Shown: positions 1-8,793, numbered from the stretch's first letter. The stretch is 10,780 nt of DNA from Spirogloea muscicola (GCA_009602725.1 WELB01000192.1:208928-219707), one strand, 5' to 3'. Program-made: numbers and translations. Notes: generated from the sequence alone by a model not told the origin.

Positions 1-644
1 AACAGCCCTCGCCCGCTTTGCACAAGTTACCCCTTTTCCCATTGGACCTTGTCACTCTTCTTTGGGCTGGCTTGTCGCAGGCCAGAGAAACCAGTCTTTG
101 GGTAGCGGGTCCCCATCTCTACAGCCAGAGGCTGCAGCCGAAGCGCGACCAGCACGCAGAAGAGAGAACAGCTCTGACGGCCAGAAGGGCCTAAGGCGCT
201 AAGAGAGACAAAAGCCTAACGCGCTGAAGACACACAACAGCTATGGGGGGGCGAGAGCGAGGCCGAGCGCCTGCCGGCGACACGCGGCCCGGTTGTAAGA
301 GACCGGCCCCGGTCCGGCCGCCTTTCCGGGTTACGCGCCCCAAGGGGCACGGAAAGGGTGGGGCGCCCCGACCGGTCCCGGTCCTGGCCCCTGTCCCCGG
401 TTCCGGTTCCGGGCAGGAGCCCCTGGGGCAGGGGTTTTGAAGCCCCCACCCCCCTCACCCGCGCTTTCTCTCCCTGCCCCACGCCCGCCCGCCGCCGCCG
501 CCGCCGCCGCTGCCATCGCCGCGAATCCCGCCGCCGCCGCCGCCGCCGTCTTTTTNTTGGCGTCCGCCGCCGCCGCGCCGTGCGGCGGATCGCGCGGCCG
601 CTGAGCCCGCTCTGCGGCGGCGGCTGGGGCTCGCGCAAGGGCAG
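1..644 (+). other. GC-rich leader / 5' region of the Ran gene
   Basis: This stretch has no convincing coding exon. From about 243 onward it is very rich in C, G and CpG, as expected for a CpG-island-like promoter or 5' UTR. It ends in GGGCAG at 639-644, a plausible 3' splice acceptor just before the first readable Ran codons. The only + strand ATG is at 243. The frame that opens there is the same as the Ran exon frame, but it stops at 438-440, so a direct start is excluded; weak GT donors around 312 or 330 would be needed to splice it in phase. I recall plant Ran genes with an intron right after the initiator ATG. If that holds here, the ATG exon may lie before the window. No TATA box was recognised. 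Confidence 0.5.
485..548. repeat. (CCG)n triplet tracts
   Basis: Two runs of CCG/GCC triplets (about 488-510 and 527-548) are separated by a short non-repetitive segment. A shorter CCG run follows the T-rich stretch at 551-558, which contains the window's only ambiguous base (N at 556). The tract lies in the putative leader of the Ran gene. Read in any frame it gives poly-Pro, poly-Arg or poly-Ala, which explains the long but meaningless open frames on both strands here. Confidence 0.85.
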
Positions 645-3305
645 GCACTGCCGGGGCAGGCGACGCCGGACAACTGCCCGAGCTTCAAGCTGATCATCGT
701 GGGCGACGGCGGCACCGGCAAGACCACCTTCGTCAAGCGCCACCTCACCGGCGAGTTCGAGAAGCGCTACGAACGTCAGCACTCCCCACCATCCCCAGCC
801 CGCTTTGCCCATCTACTGTGCTCGTCTTGATGGCCTTCGCTGGCCTATGCCTTCTGTGCCGCCGTCAGCTCGCCGTCAAGACAGTGGAAGCCCTCGTCGC
901 AGTCGAGCTTAGCCCTGCCGCGAGAGCGCTCGCCTCTCGAGCCGCCTCGAGCCACCAAGTGCAGTGGCTGGTTAGCGCAGCCGTCCATACCGCAGCTACT
1001 ACTGGGTCATGTGCTGCTGCTGTGCCGACCTGGGCTTTGGATCGGTACCTGAGGCCAAGCGACCACGACATGGGCTGCCTGGGTTGTATCGTGCTTGTGT
1101 GGTGCATGACGTCAAGGAGCGCTAGCCTCTCTGGCAGCTCTGGCAGCCTGAGCTCTGACTATGGCTTAGGCTGCTGCAGGCTCGGGTGTTGGGTTCCTGC
1201 TGCCGCTGTTCTCCAAGGTCATCGAGTCAACAGGCATGCCTGCGCTCACTTTGGAGGAGCAGGTCGAGGCTGGGTTGACAGGCTCATAGTCATGAACAGG
1301 GCAGCGTGACGTGTATGCTACGATTGAGTGCAGAGATTGATGACCTTGGCAGATAGCTGTGCTCTTCGTCCGCCGATAGAGCAGGGCTAGGAGCTATGTG
1401 CACGCTTATAACAATAGCAAGTGCTTGTCCTTAAGTTGAACTTCACTGTATCCTGAAAAGCGGCGGCTGCGCCCACATATTGCTGGCCATCGCTGGGCTT
1501 TGAGCCAATGCCCGTGCAAGCGAAGATCGCGTTCTTACTTGACTGGCATGACGTGGGCTCATCTCTAATGTCATAGCGACGATGAACAGCGTCAGGCTAT
1601 GCCTTGTGGCATGACCGTAGTTGCATAATTACCCTGTCAAGGCTGATTGCCTTCATTATGTTGGTTTTGACCTAAAGCACAGTGTCCGGACATGCTCCCT
1701 GGCACTGACTTTGTCTACCGCCTATCGAGCTCATATATCTGTGTCTGAACATGTGAATGGCAGCCACCATTGGAGTGGAGGTCCATCCGCTGGACTTCTA
1801 CACCAATCATGGCAGGATCAGGTTTTACTGCTGGGACACGGCTGGCCAGGAGAAGTTCGGGGGTCTTCGGGATGGATATTAGTGAGTAATTGCACCCAGC
1901 TCCAGGAGATTAATGAGGCGTTGAAGTCAACTTGGATCAGGCCTGCATGGAGTATGTCACAAGCTGTTAGGGTCAAGCTTTTAAGGATGAGCATTTCCTG
2001 GAAAATGCATCGGATATTTCAAATCTGGCTCCAGAGACTAGGCCCTGTTCAGTATGGTGCAGTAATGCAGATGCAAGATTCATTCCGCATGATCTGCACG
2101 GGTGCCTGAGATCCTGGACGTCATCACGTCTGAGATTAGTCAGTGGCAATTCGTTGGTGTGCAGCATCCATGGGCAGTGCGCTATCATCATGTTTGACGT
2201 CACGTCCCGCCTGACGTACAAGAATGTTCCAACCTGGCACCGAGACTTGTGCAGGTCCGTCTGACCAACAGATGATATGCAGGCAGCTTCGCTGTGAATG
2301 AAGACGCGCATTTTCTTAAGTAGAAATGGTCGCACAGCGTTGCCGGGACTTGTCGCTAAGATTGGTTTAATACTTCGTGAGGCAATTGTAGTCTTTCCAA
2401 TCTCGAAAACACTATTCGTCAGTGGGCCCCTGCTACACTGAAAGTACAAACAGTGGGTTTATTGTGGAAGCAGAGTGCAGCTATTCTCACATCGTGTCCT
2501 GGTTGAAATTGTACCAGAGTTTGCGAAAACATACCAATTGTGCTGTGTGGCAACAAAGTGGATGTCAAGAACCGGCAGGTGAAGGCGAAGCAGGTTACAT
2601 TCCACAGGAAGAAGAACCTGCAGTACTACGAGATTTCGGCCAAGTCCAACTACAACTTTGAGAAGCCCTATCTCTACCTTGCTCGCAAGCTTGCTGGGTG
2701 AGGCTGCCAACCTTGCATGGAGCCATTTCTGACACTCCTGGGCTTTGGTCCCACTGGAGGTTATGTAAGTAGCTTGCAGTGATTGATCTTGCAGCCCTCT
2801 TGGGTTCTTGTGAGCCTGTCTCGGTGTATTTGTGGTTTGCGCTGGGTGATCTTGATCCTGATCTCATGTAGTGAATACATGGTGACCCGTATGTGGGCTT
2901 TCACTGTTCTGTATCTGGCAGGGAGTCCAATCTTCACTTTGTTGAGTCGCCCGCTTTGGCGCCCCCGGAGGTCCAGATTGATCTTGCACAGCAGCAGAAG
3001 TAAGCATGTCATCTGTCGTAGGGGAAAAGTGTCATCTTTGAGGTCTTAATTACATGCATTGGGTAAATACTTGAGCAGTGTCCATTGTGCTGCTTATGAC
3101 TGCATTCTACCAGGTTGCTTTTTGTTGGAGAGGTTGGAGGCGCTCTATCCAATTGTGTCTTGCCATTAGTGACTGAGCATAAGTGATAGATTCGTCAGGT
3201 CAACATCTCAGATTATTTTTCTCCTTGTACAGGTACGAGGCAGAGCTTGCAGCCGCAGCAGCACAGCCGCTGCCAGATGATGAGGACGAGCTTCTTGACA
3301 GCTGA
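645..3305 (+). CDS. RAN: Ran GTPase (nuclear transport), six exons, 5' end unresolved
   Basis: Ran is the small GTPase whose GTP/GDP gradient drives importin/exportin transport and spindle and nuclear envelope assembly. Exons read as 645-774, 1764-1881, 2165-2254, 2518-2697, 2922-2999 and 3233-3305. All five introns are GT-AG, and the exons join in frame to 669 nt (222 codons plus stop). With one initiator Met the protein would be 223 aa, close to the roughly 221 aa usual for plant Ran. Numbered that way, I see the P-loop GDGGTGKT (21-28), the effector region with [12 protein letters not shown] (45-56), [10 protein letters not shown] (69-78), NKVD (126-129), ISAKS (153-157) and an acidic tail containing DDEDEL. 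The motifs are split across exons, so the gene is recognised only after splicing. No stop or frameshift is seen. The first visible codons read [10 protein letters not shown], matching the position just after Met in plant Ran; the ATG itself was not found. One small oddity is [10 protein letters not shown] where KPFLYLARKL is usual. The gene converges on the - strand gene downstream. Confidence 0.93.
775..1763 (+). other. Ran intron 1 (989 bp)
   Basis: It starts GTCAGC and ends GGCAG, interrupting the codon for the Pro in the EPTIGV motif. I see no gene in it. The 163-codon open frame at 818-1309 has no recognisable motif and lies in ordinary intronic sequence. No convincing snoRNA boxes were found. 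Confidence 0.85.
1882..2164 (+). other. Ran intron 2 (283 bp)
   Basis: The donor is GTGAGT and the acceptor GTGCAG. It splits a Tyr codon in the GYYIHGQ motif, so exact joining restores the conserved residues. Nothing else was recognised inside. Confidence 0.88.
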
Positions 3306-3712
3306 ACGAAAGCTTAGGCGTGTTCAGCAGTAAAGCCTGCATCTTCCAGAATGAAGTGAGCTTTAGGTGTAATCACAAGACCCATATGATGTGCTGGTAA
3401 GGCCAGTGAACAGGTGCCACCAATATCTTTCAGTTGGGGTGGAGTTTGTGGAAATGCAGCTATTGCAGCTGCTGGGGGCATACATGCATTGCACGTTGTG
3501 CAGGAGAAGCTGTAGGGACAGCGTGACGAATCTGGTTGCACGTTTCAAGGCTTGTATTACAGCATGTTGGATGTGGTACGTGAGGTCACAAGCTGCACTT
3601 ATTGGTTTGTGGAGCTTATGAAATTAAGTGTCAAATATCAAAATGTGCATGCATTCACGTGTATGATTTTGCTTGCTGGTCGGAGCTGTACTGAATGTTG
3701 TTTACAAATACA
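3306..3712 (+). other. Ran 3' UTR / downstream flank
   Basis: No coding sequence is supported here. A TGTAA pentamer, the poly(A) signal used by many green algae, sits at 3368-3372, about 63 nt after the Ran stop codon. No AATAAA is present in this part. Which signal is used cannot be decided from sequence alone. Confidence 0.5.
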
Positions 3713-4335
3713 GGAGCAAGCTGATAAGCAGAACAAACTTACATAACAGATCAGTTGCCATGTGCTTGTTAGATATGGGACTGCCATTAGTATTAAGTTG
3801 ATTACTCAAGCTTTTAACGGCATCAACATGACTGACAACGAACTTCCCGTAGTCATTCTAAGACTAAGAATCCGTCTGAATAAAGGCATCTCATTTGCAG
3901 GAGATCTAGCTTGGTAGAGCTCTCTCTACTGTCTAACCGTGCAGGCCTTTGAAGATTTTAGCAGCTCAATGTGATGTAGTCAATCCCTGATCTAGGTTTC
4001 GAACAATAATCGCCATAGCCTGGTCATTCATACTACGCATATTGGCGATTTGTTGACAGGCTAGGGCGGTTATTGTTCTCTGCTTAGAACATAATCATTT
4101 GCATCACATTGAGCTGTTAGGAAATTCAAAGGCCTGTTGAGACAGACTTGTAGAGCTGTACCAACCTAGGTCTCCTGCATTTGAGACCTATCTAGACGGC
4201 TCCTCAGGCTTAGAATGACAGAAGTTCGTTGTCAAGTCATGTTGATGACATGGAAACTTTAAAATCAACCGACTGCTATTGGCTGTCCCAAATCTGACAA
4301 GCACATGGCAGCTTATTTGTTATCCAGCTTGCTTC
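3713..4335. repeat. Long imperfect palindrome (approx. 620 bp foldback)
   Basis: The two halves are reverse complements of each other over almost their whole length. Paired blocks include 3716-3727 with 4320-4332, 3757-3769 with 4297-4309, 3821-3832 with 4236-4247, 3896-3904 with 4171-4179, 3942-3953 with 4125-4136, 3962-3976 with 4102-4116, and 4001-4014 with 4065-4078. Their midpoints all lie between about 4024 and 4040, so this is one coherent hairpin with indels and mismatches, and a loop near 4021-4057. The outer end pairs GCAAGCTGATAA with TTATCCAGCTTGC. No open reading frame or clear target-site duplication was seen. It could be a foldback/MITE-like element, an inverted duplication of Ran downstream sequence, or a precursor of small RNAs. 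Confidence 0.9.
3879..3884 (+). terminator. Candidate poly(A) signal AATAAA inside the palindrome
   Basis: An AATAAA hexamer lies 573 nt after the Ran stop, in the left arm of the long palindrome. If used, part of the hairpin arm would be in the Ran 3' UTR; the match may equally be chance. Confidence 0.3.
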
Positions 4336-4729
4336 CCTCATGTGAGATGGTAGTGACCTCTTGGCGGAGTCCTTTCTCGTCCTCCACTACAATGCACGCC
4401 AATAACATTCAAGGATGGTACTTGGAAAGTTGTCGGATTTGTGTGCAACTCATGGACTGAATGTAGTAATTTCAAATGTTTAGGGAGGGAGTGCGTAATG
4501 TTGGGTTGAGTCACATTGGTATGAAGAACAGAAAGTGTAGCAGACTCTGTGGCTTGCCAGGAGACTCGATTTAGACTGGTGCAGGTTCATAGCATGCGGT
4601 ATTACATGCCCAGCTACTGAGGCATGTCAAAATCGAAAGATCGAATAGACCGATTGAGTGACAGCATACAAGCTCAGACAAGCATAGAGTCATCCCATCA
4701 GATTCAATGTCTGGTGCTGTCAGCGTCTA
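4336..4729. other. Convergent intergenic segment, no gene seen
   Basis: This stretch lies between the palindrome and the putative 3' end of the - strand gene. I see no coding potential, repeat or RNA gene in it. Confidence 0.6.
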
Positions 4730-4735
4730 TTTATT
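4730..4735 (-). terminator. Candidate poly(A) signal AATAAA for the Ole e 1/Root_cap gene
   Basis: TTTATT on the + strand reads AATAAA on the - strand, about 320 nt past the stop codon of the - strand gene. A TGTAA on the - strand at 5022-5018, only about 34 nt past the stop, is a rival candidate. Confidence 0.4.
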
Positions 4736-5055
4736 TGGCAGGTTGGCGGGAACTTGCCACCTGAGAGTTGGCAGCTGGAGGCCTGCTAAATGTGTAGGGT
4801 TCAGCAGCCACTCTGTTTCACCCTTCCATCTCGCAAATTGTGCGTGATTGGTGATGGAAGTAGTGGCACAAGTAGAAATCCCACTTGTGGAGGCGACTTG
4901 TATGAGTGCCACATGTGCTCGCCAGCATGACGAGTTCTAGTCAGCTCATTATTACCTACCATGTACACTCAGGCAGGTTCCCTGGAAATGGTGACGGTTA
5001 ACGCCACTACTTCGCTTTTACAACGAGGGAAAAGGAGGAGAGATCAGGAGAACTC

Positions 5056-6926
5056 CTAGCGGCGGCGGTTCGAGCACTTGAGGCCACCAGTGGTCTTGTC
5101 ATTGGCGCAGACGGTAGCCAAGATCTCATTGTCCTCGTCTTCGTCGTCCATGAGGGCGAGTTTGTGGGAGCTGGCGCCAGCCTGGATGACATCATAGGGC
5201 AGCGCCTCAAAGGTTGACACTGCGCAGTCGGTGGCGAATAGAGAGGACGACGTGTAGCTGGACACATCGTGGAGGATGTAAGACGCAGTGACGGTGCCCT
5301 CCGGCAAGTTGGGCGGCGTCCACGCCCTCTGGTATGTCTGGCCAAGCACGCCCTCAGCGCCGCCTGTGGCACCGCAGAGCATGAGCGTAGAGGTTGGGTC
5401 AGTGTGCAGTGTCGCGTATGTGAGTGTTAAATGTGTTGCTTCTAAGCTGCTCGTCAATGGAAGCATAAATGAACCTGCTGGTTTGAGTAATTCCCATCTC
5501 TGACTTGGCTGCCGAGCTTTGGTGGCTCACCAGAGAGCTGTGCAAACTCAAAGCCCATGTCGAGATGGGCGAAGCAGCTCTCCTCCGTCCACTTGTCCTT
5601 GGCAATGGGGCGCACCTCCACGGTCATGGCCAGCAGGTTCGAGATCTCCACCTTGGCAGCATTGGCCCTGCCAGACCGCGTCACCGTAATGCTCGCGGCC
5701 TCGTTGGTGTAGATAGTCTCGCTGGCGCTGTTGCTCACGGCCATGAGCACCTGGGGAAGTGGGCACCGTGCCAGTTCAGTATTTAATAAAGCACCCCAGC
5801 TAAGCAGAGCAGTCAGATGCCTAGACAAGATCTGGCGTGGGCCCGATCTCGCCCGGTACCTTGTGCCTGGAAGTGACGCAGAGACACACCAACATTGACT
5901 GTGACACAGAGCAGGGAAGACAGATAAAGAGTAATTGCGCGAAGAAATGACGTGGGCATACAGAAGAGAGCTCGCGTTACCTCGCCGTTGAGGGCGAAGA
6001 GGAGGTGGTCGGCGCGGGGGTTCCACACAGCCTCCTGCTGAGTGCCAATGTAGAGGTGGTTGTCACCGAAGAGGATGGCGACGGCCTGCACCCAGGTGAG
6101 GTCGTGGCCCTCCTCGGTGGTCTTGCCGATGAAGTGGGCATTCATGTGCAGGTTGCGGTCCGAGACGATGCAGAAGTCGCCGTCCTTGAAGCCGTGGAAC
6201 CAGAAGGGCACGCCGTCGCCGCCGACGAGGCGAGGGTCGCCGCAGAGAGCGCCGGGCTTGTTGCAGCAAGTCGAGGCCTTCATGTCGGGCTTCATGTACA
6301 TGTCAGGTACGGTGTACACGCCGTTCCACTGCAGCACCTTGCTGCCGTCGGCCGTGAGCACGTCGACGGACCCTGTCGTCTCGATGTTCTTGCACGTCTT
6401 CGAGTTGCTGCTAATGATCTGCACAGAGCAGCCCTTGAACGTCGGGTAGTTCTTGACAGTCTGGACGTTGCCGAAGTGGTAGGAGCCATCCGCGGCGGTG
6501 CGCACGGTGCCGGTCGGGTGGCTGCCTTGGCCCAAGTCGCAGGTCATCTTCACTACCGCACCCCCGGCGCCCGGGTCGGTCTTGTCGGTCTTGCCATTCC
6601 AGCACAGGTCGCAGACCACCTGCACGGCAGATCAGAGCACGAGAGATTAGGAGGTGCATCGTGGAGGAGTGGGTGAGAGCCAGCGGCAAGACTCTCGGTG
6701 CAAGAGGGGCAGTCCAAGAGCTGTGTCATGGCGAGAGGAGCCTCAGCAGAGGTAGGCGGAGGCATGGTAAACGAAAGCAGCAGTGGTGTTGTTGTGATGT
6801 GACCCAAGACCAAATGACCCTCACCTTGCCAGAGAAGGTGCAGTAGTGAGCGGCGGCAGGGACGGCCAGGCAGGCCACGAGGAGGGCGGCGACGGCAGCG
6901 GCGGCGGCGGCGAGGCGGGGCGCCAT
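5056..6926 (-). CDS. Secreted Ole e 1-like / Root_cap domain protein, four exons, complete
   Basis: Exons in coding order are 6926-6825, 6619-5981, 5750-5531 and 5363-5056; introns of 205, 230 and 167 bp are all GT-AG (phases 0, 0, 1). The product is 422 aa. Residues 1-26 are an Ala/Leu-rich signal peptide with likely cleavage before HYC. Residues 27-115 resemble the Ole e 1/pollen-protein domain: VVCDLCWNGK, GAVVKMTCD, a DGSYHFG turn, then further Cys at 98 and 110. Residues about 160-375 match Root_cap: CGDPRLVGGDG (160-170), FWFHG (173-177), DFCIVSDRNLHMNAHFIG (181-198), TWVQ (209-212), GVLGQTY (325-331) and YTSSSLFATDC (357-367). The tail has an acidic patch (393-398) and ends in RRR. The start is the only Met giving a signal peptide, and exon 1 carries little else. 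Its biochemical role is unknown; secretion to the wall or mucilage is inferred. The 5' side abuts a T43 tract and an inverted pseudogene of the same family. Confidence 0.9.
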
Positions 6927-6970
6927 GGCGGGCTTGGGGGTGAGGAGCTTGCGTGTTCAGCAACAATGGA

Positions 6971-6979
6971 GGGGGGGGG

Positions 6980-7023
<44 letters not shown>

Positions 7024-7029
7024 CCCCCC
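6971..7029. repeat. Homopolymer block G9-C-T43-C6
   Basis: Nine G, one C, 43 consecutive T (6981-7023) and six C follow each other, 45 bp upstream of the - strand start codon at 6926. On the coding strand of that gene this reads G6-A43-G-C9, i.e. a long A tract in its leader or promoter. A tract this long is prone to length errors in replication and assembly, so 43 should not be taken as exact. It also generates spurious poly-Lys and poly-Phe open frames on both strands. Confidence 0.93.
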
Positions 7030-7098
7030 GCTTTCCCTTCCTCCCTCTTCTCCTTCCTTCTCGCTCTCTCTCAGCGCAGTCTTCACCTCCTGCTCGTC

Positions 7099-7576
7099 CT
7101 GCCACGCTTGCCTGCACTGTAGCTCGGTGCCCTGTAGACAAGACCGCGACGCTGACCCGTGCTGGAAATGATAAGTCCCTCTCATGTCGTCTGAACTTTG
7201 TCCATCACCGCCCTGCTCGAGGCTGTGGTGCGCATGCGCGTTGCTCACCCGCTCCTCTAGGCCAAGGATGACGCACAAGCACACAACGACGGGCAGCTGC
7301 TGGACCTGGGACCCCAACTCAGATCTTCACTCGTGCTGGGCCAAACGTTCGGGAGGACCAGGCCGACCGCGCTCCCAAAGCACTCTTGATTCGTTGAAGT
7401 CATGGGCCACCGCGCTGCCGCCAGTGGGGGCAAGAGCTTCTTGAACGCCAGGCCTGCCGTGTGCAAGCGCCTCCTCCATCTCGCATACAACTGCTCTCCT
7501 GCATAGTACGCCTCACCATTTGTCACCAACTCTGCCTCCAGAAAGGAGGCAGAGATCGTAAGGGCTTGCAACCACC
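7099..7576 (+). pseudogene. Inverted, decayed copy of a Root_cap gene last exon
   Basis: On the + strand this matches the last exon of the partial gene at the right edge (10661-10197, - strand), at both nucleotide and protein level. Readable remnants include RVAHPLL, AKDDAQ, QLLDL, LGQT and VMGHR in order. It is dead: TAG at 7258-7260 falls where the intact copy has CAG (Gln), TGA is at 7387-7389, there is a deletion early in the exon, and a pair of compensating frameshifts follows LGQT. The match starts before the exon, in the intron tail (7099-7122, GCTTGCCT then TAG in place of the CAG acceptor). It passes the stop region into the 3' UTR (TAAGGGCTTGCAA at 7558-7570). Weaker likeness may extend left through the pyrimidine tract 7024-7098 and right to about 7675. 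Retained intron sequence points to DNA duplication, in inverted orientation to both live genes. Confidence 0.88.
7530..7554. repeat. Perfect 10-bp hairpin, loop AGAAA
   Basis: CTCTGCCTCC and GGAGGCAGAG are exact reverse complements around a 5-nt loop. It lies at the 3' end of the pseudogene; the intact paralogue has a related but not self-complementary sequence there, so the palindrome appears to have arisen after duplication. Confidence 0.85.
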
Positions 7577-8773
7577 CACCGATCCTTGACATGTACTTTC
7601 TCACCAAAGTCCACCCTATCAGAGGAGGCTGCTGTTTATGCTCCCCACACCCTCTGTGACTGCCAGTCCGCCACCATTTCCCACGTCTTTGCGAAAGGAT
7701 TGCCCTAGTCACAAAGCCTGTACGCCACCATAAATGCGTGTCTTGAATGAGCTCAACCCTGATCACTGCTACAACAATCGCACAGAGTATTAAATCTAGA
7801 CCTCCGGCCAGTGCAGCAATGACTCCTCTGCCGGGCAATAGGTGGCGTCAAGAATGGCCTGCCGTGTAGCCAGTGAGGCACGAGTTCCGACGACATCCCA
7901 GGCCGCAACGTAGGTGGAAGTTCTTGGTGCCTATGCACATCTGTGACGGCGTGTTTGGCCATTGAATACTCAAAAGGATTTGTAAGTTAAAAACTTCCGA
8001 TAAGATGTCATGTTTAATCAGTACCGTGTACTTCGTAGATACCCTCAAGCAGGGTTTTGAAGGAAATGTGCGTGTCGTATGTGCCTGTTCAGGAGCACGG
8101 AGAGCTGCTTGCAGCAGGAGATAACCTGTAAGTACAGCGTTCAGTTACCCTCTTGCCAGAGCTCGTTTTTGAACATCATGTATACTTTTCTGGTTACGTT
8201 CAGTTTGTATATGGCTCAAGATCACTACTCGGCAGCTTGATGACATAGCACATCTCGTCGAAAGGGGCCAAATTTGCGCCACTTGCTGCTTTGCCGTGCA
8301 CCAGCGCTGCATTCATTATGCTCCACGGTCTGGGAGGACGATGACACCAAATATGTCCATTTGAACCAGCTACCAACAAGATCAAACTGCAGGACAGTCC
8401 TAGAGTCCCAATCCTAGGGTTTGTGAAGCACGCCTTGTGGAGAGAGATTCGTTTTCTCCTTTGTCTAAGTTGGAAAACGCAATGTTATGTTTGAAGTCAG
8501 ATACACTCGTCCGACAAGACTGCGGGAGCATCCCCTTGCATCAATGCGCCAAAGCTTGCTCGTTCTGACCGACGCCCATAGATATGTCAATAGGAGGTCT
8601 TACGTGACTGAGCTCTTTAGCTGAGGAGCGCCGTGAAGGCATGGAAGGCGAGCCTGCTCAGTGCAGAGGGGTTGACTGGGTTGCATCATGAGCCACACAG
8701 GAACGATGGGAGATGGTCCCACGAGCAAGGACGTAGAGCTACCAACTTGCTAGCTGTGAAAAAGGCCTCAGAA

Positions 8774-8793
8774 AAGACGGCAAGAGCCGTCTT
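8774..8793. repeat. Perfect 8-bp hairpin, loop AAGA
   Basis: AAGACGGC pairs exactly with GCCGTCTT around a 4-nt loop, and a T5 run follows at 8800-8804. It resembles a bacterial intrinsic terminator in form, but the context is eukaryotic and no transcript ends here that I can identify. Confidence 0.8.

Noticed and set aside
216-812. 198-codon - strand open frame and other long frames over the GC-rich leader
   Set aside because: Low-complexity Arg/Pro/Ala products of CCG repeats containing the N, and antisense to the clear Ran exon.
818-1309. 163-codon + strand open frame
   Set aside because: Lies wholly inside Ran intron 1, with no motif and no splice connection to Ran in frame.
2255-2517. 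C/D-box snoRNA in Ran intron 3 (a GATGATA-like sequence near 2272)
   Set aside because: The C box is imperfect and no matching D box with terminal stem was found.
3990-4010. tRNA B-box-like GGTTTCGAAC
   Set aside because: No A box, no cloverleaf; it lies in the arm of the long palindrome.
4478-4486. Plant telomere repeat (TTTAGGG)
   Set aside because: A single copy only.
6553-7317. 254-codon - strand frame with a poly-Lys run
   Set aside because: The Lys run is the A43 tract; the frame overlaps parts of the real gene's exon 2 and intron in a different reading and covers the pseudogene antisense.
7099-7576. Root_cap pseudogene as a retrocopy with the T43 tract as its poly(A) tail
   Set aside because: The T tract is at the 5' side of the pseudogene's sense strand, so it is the wrong end and strand for a tail, and intron-tail sequence is retained.
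7257-7838. 193-codon - strand open frame
   Set aside because: Antisense shadow of the Root_cap pseudogene, with no similarity of its own.
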